Part shown: in pieces, positions 1 through 10,001 of the stretch
How positions within the stretch are numbered: position 1 is the stretch's first letter
Layout of the letters: every line of letters starts with the position of its first letter
DNA from: Lepidodermella squamata
Taxonomy: Eukaryota; Gastrotricha
NCBI GenBank assembly: GCA_047495785.1
Contig: JBLDXI010000049.1
Location: forward strand, 62,001 to 126,000
Direction: 5' to 3'
Length of the DNA: 64,000 nt
The notes under the pieces: model-generated
What the model saw: the letters and a program-made list of their open reading frames with translations, nothing else
Database searches by the model: none
What the model was told of the DNA's origin: nothing
Made by a program: the position numbers and the translations under genes

Positions 1-304
1 ACGGGTTGTAGCGTTTTTGGACGAGCCAAAGTGGTGCCGGAATTTCCTCATCATCGTCACCGTCGTCACTGATATCATTAGTATTCGCCTCATCGTCTTC
101 GAAACTGAAATTTTTTGAAAATAAATAATTTTTTTTCTAAAGTTTTTGAATTACTAACATTGCTGGTCGATCTCTAACTATTTGCAGATTTTCATCGTCA
201 GACTCGTCCGTATCGCCGAACGCAACGTTCCAAGCCAGGGTGATTTCGATGGCGCAAAACAGTGCCAGGAGAAAAATCGAAAGATACAGAGAAAATCTAG
301 CCAT
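1..304 (-). CDS. Small secreted acidic peptide precursor A (3' end beyond window)
   Basis: The gene starts with ATG at 304 and runs off the left edge. Exon 1 is 304-159, the intron is 158-105 (GTTAGT...TTTCAG, phase 2) and exon 2 is 104-1. Residues 1-24 form a clear signal peptide (MARFSLYLSIFLLALFC...). The mature part is very acidic (DDEANTNDISDDGDDDEE) and then reads IPAPLWLVQKRYNP, with a dibasic KR. This could be a propeptide or neuropeptide-like precursor, but I recognise no known family. The PLW...YNP segment, the A-F-x-D-S pattern after the signal peptide and the phase-2 intron resemble the gene at 4387-4680. Secretion is inferred from the signal peptide only; the function is unknown. 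Confidence 0.7.
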
Positions 305-3300
305 GATAATTCCTAAAAAATAAGAAAATAATTATGATTTTTCCTGTTTATCGCACGCAAATTTCGGAAGTAGGACATGCTATTATAAAGTGACTTTAGT
401 ACCCCCAATAAAATGTTACCAAGCAGCGGGTCCTGGTCAAGAAATCAGCATATAAAAATATTTGTCGACAGCAAAATAATAATAAAGCAAATCACAGAGA
501 GGGCCGTGACAGGAATCTAGGAGAAATAATTTGATAATCATAAATATCAGAAATATTCTTTGCATTTTTCCGATAATAATGAAATAAAATCTGACCAAAC
601 GCCGTCAAATCTGACCCGTCTATGAGAGTGAATTTTGATTCTTCATATATTATAGACATCGATTAGCACTCGATTGAAATTCCTTCATAGAAAAGCGAGG
701 CAGACGGGCTTCGTATAAGAGATCAATTTTCAAAAAATAGTAGCCCACAAAAAAAATCGTCCGCTTAGCATGATAGGCAGACGACGATGGGGGAAATGAA
801 TTGCATTGCATTGCTCAGTTTGGTTTTCACAGCTACACCTGTCGAAAACAACTGTCCGAGAACCGAGAACTAATGCATTAAGAGGAAATACATTATTCGG
901 TGTTCGCAATATTCTCAGGCGTGGATGCTGGCAATCTTTCAGTTCCGATCGATGAAATTCATCATCAACTTGCGTTTTTACATGATAATAATATTCGCAA
1001 CGGCATTTGTTGAATTGCTCCGTGAGCAAACACCGATTTTTAATTTCTTCTATTTCAAGGAATGTTGTTTGCGTGGATTGCGGATTAAAAATTTATTGCG
1101 GCCCGCGCACTGACCCGATTGGCACTGAATTATGACCGATTTTTTTCATGACCAGCTTTGCACTTGCATAAATGAGATTTCTGAAATTTCAAAAAAATGA
1201 TAAAAACGTGAGATGATTTGCAACTAAGCATTGAAGCATTGTTACACAGAATGTTAAGGAAGATTTTAGTCGGATTGTCATAAAAAGCGTTCAGCAACCC
1301 GTAAGAAGAATCTAGAAAATTCAGAACTTAAAAGAGTCGACCCCATCAGAAAGCTTAGGAAATTTTTTAGGAAATCTACAATAGCTCCGTGTTTACCCTA
1401 ATAGATGCTCCTGATGATCTTTTCGAAAGTTTGTAGGATTCTCCACAGGCAAAAAGTAGCTTCGTACCCAGAAATTCGCACCGTGGTCATTTCGTAATAA
1501 GATGGTAAAATTCTCATGTAAAAAAATAAAATTTAAAACTTTAATTTAAACGGCAATTTCGTGATTTTCATAACAATTAAAGATGAAGTAGCGACCATTT
1601 CGTCTCGTGTTTATTTAACGCTTTATAATTCATTTATCACTCGTCATCACCGTCATCTCCCTGATCATCGAGATCACTTTCACCATCATCAATAATTACA
1701 ATGGAATATACAAAAACTGCATAAATCCTATAGTCGCCCCCAGCTAGACACGTTTAGGCACTGATAAACACGAGGGACGCGTTTTCCAAGCAATGTGCTA
1801 ACTTTTAAAGCGCACAGTCCAACATAAGCGCAGACCTACTGTGTAATCTGCGACGCGGCGATTTTGAACTTCCACGCCGGTTAAAAGTCGATAAAAATTC
1901 TACGAAAAATTAATTTCAGAATTTTTAGACTTTCTTTCGATGATCTCACCCTACCCTAATACACGCACATAATTGTAGAAATTAGCAACAAGCATATTAG
2001 TAATGACTAGTTCAAGTAATAATTAACTCAATAGAGGTCACGCTAATTGGCTGAGCGCGCGCAGCCCGAAACTAGGTCATAGAACCGCCTAAATGTTTCA
2101 CAAATTTTTTATTTAGTATGTAATTGCAAAATTATGATTAAGGAGAGGCCAAAATGTAAGATTTTATAGTTCCGATTCCACTCAAAACGTACGCAAAGTG
2201 ATCGAAAATGTAACCGCTCTTAACTCCACTCGTTGAAGCACGGGCGAACTCACGGGCAAAAAGGTCTCTTTTCCTGGCATAAATTGATCACGAAATGAAA
2301 ATGACATGATATGAGAATGTATTAGTACGAAAGGACCACGATACGAATTTACTGGTACGAACTTACCCTAATGCTCTGAAATGGGGGCATTCGAAATTTG
2401 CCCTACCATACTGCAAGAGCCGCAACCAAAGAGGCTGGGAGACACAGAAGTATGACTAGGGTTCATTGGATTTTCATTGGATTGGAAAGAAGTCCCGATC
2501 GATGATTGGATCAGAATAAAAAATTGACAGCTTTGTACTATGCATGTGGCATGTTGTTGCTTCGGCATTTCTCCTAAATTAAATCGGCAAAGCAAAGGTA
2601 GGCCGACAGATAAAAAAAGGTGTACCAATGTACGTTATACCACGCAATATATTGGATTATGCTGCTTTCTACGGATTTCAAGTAGTTATTGAATTATGCA
2701 AAGTTCATCTTGCTGAAATTCGACGATTCTGATTTTGAAAATCAAATTCTAGAAAACATTACTGGGACAGCGTGGATTTTATTCAAAATATCTCTCGAAT
2801 TTTTCCAAGAATAGGTACAAACATGGACGAAAGAATTATCGACTAAATCGTTGCATCGCTAGCAGAAAAAAATATCGGAAATTTTTTGAAACAAAATCGT
2901 AACTAAATTTGCACTTTGATATACCTGTAAGTATATGTACCTATTTTCTCGTCAATTATATTTGAAGCGCAAATTTGCACTCCAATTAGCATCTAAAATG
3001 CATGAAGGCAAAATGACCTGTGGACTCGGTTTTTGGGTCTAATAGAGAGATAAACATTTATTAAAAATGTGGACTGCCTAATTTAACAATCGAGTTGCCA
3101 TAGACACAGTGCTTGTTTTTTATGATTGAAATATATATGGATCGAGTCCTTTAAGATCGATTTTGCTATATCGGTCAGCAGCTGCTTGGGTAGTCATTTA
3201 GCTCGCGCAGGACTGAATTTTTGCGTTCAATTTGTGAATCTGACTTTTTCCTTTTTTCATCGATACCGATGCACTTTCTCAATATCGGCATCAAAGACTG

Positions 3301-4051
3301 GTGATTTATCAGAAAAATAAGCACTGAATTGTAAAATCGATCGTTGGATTTTTGCTCTTGAATAAACAACTATTTGGCAAGAAGGTTTTTTGGAATATTT
3401 ATCGGAAATTTCGCTGAGAAAAAGGACATCTTCATCGTTAGCTCTCACGTGTCGATGTGGACGTTGCGATGTGCAATTTTTGATCGATAACGGACGAGTG
3501 AGAAAAACGAGCGACATTTCTATAAGGAGGAATGGACCTTATACAAGTCCGTTCCATACGTCCATTGTGTCTGCCGCAATCACGTACAAAAATGTAACTT
3601 TTCCTGTCTACAACCATGTCTAGAATCACGTGTTTCGGTTTCGTGATCAGGTTTCAATTGAAAACAGTGGACCTTCAAAAGATAACTTTGAAGATTGTAT
3701 GGACGTTCTGAGAGATTTGCGCAGTGGACGTTCGAGGGACGTTCTATCAGCGACGACATTCTCATGGTGAAATGGACGTTTCAGGTCCGTTTTCAGACGT
3801 CCACTGTTTAATAACGCAAAGGCTTCCTGTACAAAAAAAACTTGGCGAAAAATAAAGTATTAGGTCATGTTTTATTTTCATGAAATTAGGCGTTTATATA
3901 TATTCTGTCCGGTTTTCATCAAGTTTACAGACTCTTCACGAGGGTGAATGCCACGAGCTTTTACTTGGCAATAGTCGCTGTCGCACCAATGTGGTTCTAA
4001 TGCGCTTCCTATATAAAAAACAAGGCTGAATTCATTTTTTTCAGCTGAATT
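305..4051. other. AT-rich spacer with no firm gene
   Basis: I see no convincing multi-exon gene here. An open minus-strand frame at about 1075-730 contains several cysteines (NKCRCEYYY, DRCSCENQTEQC) but has no ATG or clear splice sites. A short minus-strand frame near 1760-1637 ends in an acidic tail (GESDLDDQGDDGDDE, then stop) like that of precursor A and may be a relic or a last exon. From about 3450 to 3810 the motif TGGACGTT and its complement recur several times. Confidence 0.4.
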
Positions 4052-4201
4052 TCAAAAGTACGTTCGAGGGCGAAATGCTGACAGTCGGAAGCGGCTGCTT
4101 CTGGCGGCAAACGCTGCCACCTGATTGGTACCACCACCCGGCCAGAAAATGACCAGACTCGCTACAATTAAAAAGACACCGATAAAGCAGGTTAAACGCA
4201 T
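4052..4201 (-). CDS. Possible small secreted peptide
   Basis: This is a single-exon reading frame of 49 residues starting at the ATG at 4201. It begins MRLTCFIGVFLIVASLVIF, a good signal peptide or single membrane anchor, followed by a short basic tail (SSRFRLSAFRPRTYF). It is divergent from the better supported peptide gene that starts at 4387, with 185 bases between the two ATGs, so the two could share a promoter. The frame is short and could be chance. I assign no function. Confidence 0.35.
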   Translation of the reverse strand: MRLTCFIGVFLIVASLVIFWPGGGTNQVAAFAARSSRFRLSAFRPRTYF

Positions 4202-4386
4202 TTTTGATCGAAAATAAACTGAATTATCTCGTGAGAAAATTTCATCGCCAAAGCTTTCGATTCTCCATGCCATATGTCAATATTATCAAGTTAGCAGTAT
4301 CGAAAGATAAAATGTCACGAAATATTCACGTCACGGAGTCACTTAAATTTGTGTTCGTTTTTCATGCTGTCGATTTTTGGCAAAAA

Positions 4387-4680
4387 ATGGCATCTTCTGC
4401 GACATATTTGATAGTTCTGGTTATTTGCCTCGTTCATCTAGAACGAGCAATGGCTTTAGAAAATGGAGCATTTGAGGATTCTTCATCGTAAGACACTTTT
4501 TAAATATTCCTAATATATTCCGAAAAAATCGCATTTTTTTCTATCAGGCTTCAAAATTTTGATCGAGTAAAGAAAAAGTGGGACATTATTGGACTGGGCC
4601 CGCTTTGGCGCCGCTTGTCGCAAGACTATTACACGAATCCAAGTGAAAGCAAACTGGCCATCGATCACAGTCTCTTCTGA
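4387..4680 (+). CDS. Small secreted peptide precursor B
   Basis: There are two exons, 4387-4487 and 4548-4680, with a 60-base intron (GTAAGA...ATCAG, phase 2), giving 77 residues. Residues 1-24 are a signal peptide (MASSATYLIVLVICLVHLE). The mature part contains a basic stretch (RVKKKWDIIGLGPLWRRL) followed by SQDYYTNP and a short tail ending HSLF. The GPLW...YTNP segment matches PAPLW...RYNP of precursor A, and both introns lie at the same phase a few residues after the signal peptide. A polyadenylation signal AATAAA follows at about 4710. It is probably a secreted peptide or propeptide of an unrecognised family. Confidence 0.7.
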
Positions 4681-6154
4681 TTGAACTGATGGATATTTTT
4701 TTATGGCAAAATAAACATGCTTTTTTTGCTTGAAAATTATTTCTGAATCATGCTTGTCTTCTGGCTCAGAAGAGAAAGTTTCATCCGATTAGACCAGTCC
4801 GGATTAAACAACTGAATAATATTATGTATATGTACCTTACTATACCGCCAATATCAGCATGCGAAGAATAAAATTTGCAAAACATACAGAAGTTTTATTT
4901 TGACAGCTGTCTCACGGTATAATTTTTAATATACTATAAACGCGAATTAGCCCATCGTTCTAAGCCCTCTTTAAACCATCAAATTTCCATTCAGGATAAA
5001 TATTTTCTGTACCCAGAAGCTGTAAATTTGCTGCGAATTTCAGAAAATTTCGCTGATTATATAAGTAGAGTTTCACCTTGAAGTCACGGCGCTTCTGTGA
5101 ATCATCATTTCGATCAGTTTCTAAGGAATGATTTACAGCTTTGGGCGAAAATTAGCCTAAAAAATATGATCTGAATTCCATTCTAGGAGCCAGCTCATCG
5201 ACATTAGATTATTGACCTGAAATCAAAGGTATTTAGCGCCTCAAAAAAACCAACCCATCCAAATCCTACACCTGGAATGCCTCCGATTCAAAAACTCATA
5301 TTTAATTAAATTTAAAATTTGTCCGCATCATGAAAAAGTGGATTTTTTGCCCTGGTAACTTGACCGAAAAACTCACCTCGTCGCAAATTTGACCTGGAAT
5401 CTACGCTAAAACCCCCACTCGCCCGAATTCGAAAAGCGGTTTTCCTTTCCCGTGGATAAAAATTATTTTAGGCCCGAGAGAAATCTGGGCGTTGGCGTAT
5501 CTTGAAATTTAGATAGTGGCTATTAACTTCAAAAAAATGTTCTCCCCACCCAGGTTATCCCAGGATAATTTCAAAGCGCGCTGATTTCAGAAGGTATCAC
5601 CTTTCAAGAAACCTATCTATTTTTAGGCGAAAATTTGTCCACACCAACAATTCGAAAAAATTAGAGATTAGATACGTTTCTCGATTATGACGCCACAATA
5701 ATGCCGCGGCTGAAGTTAATTTAGTCTTCGAACAAAACACCCAACATCAATCAGTGTTGAAGCCGCTAATAGAAGTAGATATGGTCGATATAGGTATGTG
5801 GCCCCGTATAACATTTTTCAAGTCACCCTAATTATCAGGACGAATCGCTGTGAAATTGAATTCATCTTCACGTCTGAGCTTTTTAGCACACGCTCACACA
5901 AGTCAGGTTTTGAACCCCCTACGTTCTCGCTCAACTCATCACAGGTATGAGCCGCGTGTGTCTTCTATAAGGGCGTTATCGATTAACACGTAGTAGTTTT
6001 TCATCTTATTGTTACTCGTGGATCGATAGCGGGCAAAGTCCAACAGCGTACTTTTCCTATTAAAGCCGACATAAGTTGCTATCTGACAGTTCTATAATGT
6101 CATATAGAAACGTTTTGATGAGCTTTTTGTGAAATAATAATCGAGACGTAAAAA
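4681..6154. other. Spacer upstream of NR1
   Basis: I see no coding exon with splice support. The stretch around 5340-5400 (GGTAACTTGACCGAAAAACTC) resembles sequences inside the element in NR1 intron 3 (GGGTAACTTGGCCGAAAGG near 6873), so remnants of the same repeat family are likely present. Confidence 0.4.
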
Positions 6155-9100
6155 ATGCCGAAAACTTACACAGAGCAACAAAAAAACGAGCGCGTCGAAT
6201 ATTGCCGGGTATAATTTTTTGCATGGTTTAAAATTAATCCTGATTTCAATTGTTAACTTTAGGTTTGCAGCAAAGTTGTTCAGCGTCGAAAGTTGTACCA
6301 TCCTAAAATATGCCGAGCTTGCGAGGTCGGTCATTCACTAAAACTTCGGTTTTGTTTTTATCAAGTTGGATTTTTTAGAAATTTTTTACGCGAAAAGCTA
6401 TTTTTCGAGATGATCTGAAATGCATCGGCGGTTCTTTGGCCTGTCGGATAGATTCAAGCAACCGAAGGTCATGCCCGCGATGCCGCATTGAGAAATGTGT
6501 AGCTGCTGGGATGCAAGGTACGTGATAACAATTTCAAAAATTTCAAAAAATTATTAAGTACCGTGGCGTGGGGCCGTGAAAGTCGCATTCTGGCCGATTT
6601 CACATGGAGAACAAAATTTCCACGGAATTTTTTTCATAGGAACATTCCTTGCCACCTGAGCTACAACTTAATTTTTACCGAATTCGGAAATCGTTTTTAA
6701 ATAACAAGAAAGGTCATTTTAGGCGCTGAGATTTTTAGCATTGTTGGCTGGAATTCTGGAATCGGAGGAAAACACCTTTTTCGCCTAATGACACCACTGG
6801 GTGATACCTTTCGAATGACACACTCGGAAAACTGATGTCGCAATCGCGAGCAGTAATTACCTGAATTTTGTGGGGTAACTTGGCCGAAAGGACAAGGGAT
6901 GGAAAATCGGCTTAAAAGATAATGAAATGAAAAAAATCTCATCATTTAGAGCTTTTCATTCTGAATCTATTAGTCCATTGCAACTATCGCGTAAAAGCTA
7001 CGCAGAATGATCTGTGAGCGTGTAAAGATGCAACTATTTTGACAACTTGGCGCAGCAAAAGGTGATGATTTGGGTTGCGATAAACATGTAGGAAAATCTT
7101 GACGAAGAAAAAATGCCTTCACATAAAAAAATTTAAATTTTATTAATAAATTAAATTAAATTATATATCATTTTTTAAAATGCACGAGATTTTATTTGTC
7201 AAATTTCAATGCTAAATTGAGGGTGGGTAGGCCGTCTACTTTTGAGGTTTTTTTACTTTCTGCAGTGATGTCAGTTGCTCTCCTGTCTAGAGACAAATTT
7301 CCTTACCGGCAATTTTTCGCCTATGGGGTTTCCTCCTTTGAACCAGCTTAATCTTAGCGTTAAACTGATTTGTCTTGTATTTATTTTGACGTGTCAAAAG
7401 TCGTGTTTTTGACGTTTGGAGATGGTTTTTGAATTTTTCGTCATCTTCTGCAATTTTCTTCTCCCATTTGCTCTCCTCTGTTCAAGATGGCATGCCATAA
7501 CTAATTCGTAAACTACAGTTCGCGGACTATTTTCTGGATTTTTTTCTCTTTCGACCTCTCATGTCCAGGCCAAACGCCCCTTGTCCTTTGGCCTGGACAT
7601 GGATTGAGAGGGCGTGATGAATCATCGACCTAGTTTCTGCCAGATGGTTAACCTCCACAGAATCGATTGATGTTATCGGTCGTCGACCGGGTTTTCACCA
7701 ATCGATCGAGAATGGAACCGGGATTTTTACGGTATAAAATTTAAAAAGAAACAGGTTACCATAGGCGAAAAATGCCGGCCAAGTTATCTCACACCACGGT
7801 ATAGTTATTCCCGCAAGAAATAATGCATATTATAATTTGATCTCATTTTCAAACGCATGGCCGACCTTAATTTTGACCCTCATTTGCATATATGCAATGG
7901 CCTCATAATTATTAATTATTATCGAATTAATAAATTAAATTTTAATCTAAACCGACGAGACTAAGAATTTTCTGAAACAATTTAATTTAACCCTGAAATT
8001 ACCTCACCTTCAAAATATTTCCCAAAACTTTTTTCAGGCAAAAAAAGCGACAAATCTTCGAGGCAATCCGAAACAATGTCAATTGCTGAAGATTCTATCG
8101 ATTCGTATGAAAGCGTATCGAAGCCAAACAGCCCGGATTGTTCCAACACTGCTGTCGCTTTGCCCCGAGAACCAGCCATTTTCGACGGCGCTGCGATAGA
8201 AGACGTTATTCGAAAATCAATCTACTCACTTACTCTGCTTCACGACCTTGAGCACGTATAATTTTTCAATTTTTTTTATTTCGCTTGAATAATTATTGGA
8301 ATGTTTTAATAGTTGCCGATGCGGACGTATGATCGGACGGTTTTCGATGGCGAAAATTTCCTCCGGCTGATTGTGGAGCAGTTGGAAGGTGCTACAAATA
8401 TTGGCTGGAATTACGCTAACTTCATGAGAGGTTGTTTATTTTTCTCTTCTCGAGATTTGTTTTTTCAATTTTTGTCGATAAAAAAGACAATTTCGGAGTT
8501 TGCGAAACGTCCCTTGCCGCAATGCTGTCGTCTTCTTGGAAGCAAATCATCGGAATAGCTAGTTCCCTTATCGACAGTTCATCTGGCGCGTTTTTCGTTC
8601 GAGATTCAATTCTGCCCAGCTTCCTTGCAGCTTTCCCTGAACAACAGGTTTGAAAATCAATGCTTATGAGATCCACTGTATATGATAAAAGTTCGATAGA
8701 GTAGCTTGTTCAAGGCTTTATCCCATAATAGAAGTTGGCTTCCCGATCTGACTCTTGAACGAGTACGGTGCGTTCTGGTTGTAGTACTCGCGCTGAATTT
8801 AGCCCCGGACAAATTAAAAAAAATAGCCTAATTTTATGACCACTCACTTCTTGTATTTTCTTCACTCTCTTTGGAGAAAATTAACGTCACAGGGCTATAG
8901 AAATCGAACCCAGGTCTCAACCGATCCTGATCACACATATTATTGCGAGAGATAAGTTAGCATCGGGGATTTTGGTATTTATACTCGAAGCGTCACTGAA
9001 GTTCTAAAACGTCCTGTCGTTGAATAAACGTTGAATACCGTTGAATAAAATAAGGTCCCATTTTAAAAATAAAGCAAAATTTTACTATTTTTGTGCGATT

Positions 9101-10001
9101 TTGTTTTGTTTTTTATCGATACTGATGCCCTCCCTGAACCTGGGATTTTTTATTCTAGCTACAAGGTGCCCTAAGCTAATGGAGAATAATTATCGATATT
9201 GGGTTCCAAGGTGGTTGATAACGGAAAAATACTTGAAGAATCACTGATAGCGCAGGACATCTGTCGCTTAGGCATGATAAATAAACTTGAAATTGCAGTT
9301 AAACTCGAAAAATCATAGGCAGGTGAAAAAACCAGTCTCAAATTTAGTGCTGGCAATTTCCATTATTTTTATCACATTTTGGAGGTTTCGACCTAGATTG
9401 ATTGATCACCATACGTATTTGAATATTTAACGGATGCACGCTGCGAATAATTTTCTAAATAAAGCAAAAAATTACTGATGGTTGATTCTAGAAAATAATC
9501 GATACTCGTACTTAATTCATATTTTTAATACAGGGAACCTGGAGATTGGGCGAGGAGCTAGCTTCATGCCTCAGGGACGAATGGCAGCCTTCAATTGTCG
9601 AACTTTCCCTCCTGCTCAATATTTTATTTTTCCACGGTAATAGTAATTAAAAACATTCAATTAAAAAAAAAACGAAAAAATATTTTACACAAGGCGCTCA
9701 TGGCTTGAACGATCCTCGAGTCGAACACACGAAACAATTATTGAAAGCCGCTTTCAACATGTACGTATCTCGGCAATCGCGGCGATCCGTCGAGGACACG
9801 CAGTACTACCTGCGGCGGACCGTTAATCTAGCCGATCGGGTCGTGGCGAGTTTCCAAAAAGCCGGTGAGCAAATCAACCGCCGAGTTTTCCCGTCGTACA
9901 ACGCCGAAGAAAAGTCGCTCATAACGCAATTCATGTTTCAAGGGGCGTTAACCGCCCCCGACGCTGTGCCAATGTTACAGCAATCGCCCGATTTCGCGTG
10001 A
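6155..10001 (+). CDS. Divergent nuclear receptor NR1
   Basis: There are eight exons: 6155-6208, 6263-6325, 6379-6517, 8038-8255, 8313-8430, 8487-8647, 9534-9636 and 9694-10001, giving 387 residues. All introns are GT-AG with matching phases. The protein starts MPKTYTEQQKNERVEYC. The DNA-binding domain (residues about 17-85) has C-x2-C, then QRRKLYHPK, then C-R-A-C and KFFTR, followed by a second finger ending CRIEKCVAAGM. The helical C-terminal half aligns with the ligand-binding regions of NR6-NR8, for example WQPSIVELSLLLNILFFHG. Two introns are long: intron 3 holds a transposon-like element and intron 6 is about 0.9 kb. The last 64 coding bases overlap the GPCR gene on the other strand. 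It is a probable nuclear transcription factor; the ligand and target sites are unknown. Confidence 0.9.
6559..7801. mobile_element. TA-flanked inverted-repeat element in NR1 intron 3
   Basis: The left end reads TACCGTGGCGTGGGG and the right end, reversed, reads TACCGTGGTGTGAGA. These are terminal inverted repeats of about 14 bases bordered by TA at both sides, as expected for a Tc1/mariner-type target. No transposase frame is visible inside, so the copy would be non-autonomous. A strong inner hairpin lies at about 7563-7600 (GTCCAGGCCAAA ... TTTGGCCTGGAC). It explains most of the unusual length of this intron. Confidence 0.55.

Noticed and set aside
925-1113. Plus-strand open frame with a hydrophobic start (MKFIINLRFYMIIIFATAF)
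   Set aside because: It lies opposite the Cys-containing minus-strand frame, has no splice or family support, and its hydrophobic start can arise from AT-rich sequence.
2368-2628. Minus-strand open frame of 86 codons
   Set aside because: It has no ATG start, no domain and no paralogue in the window.
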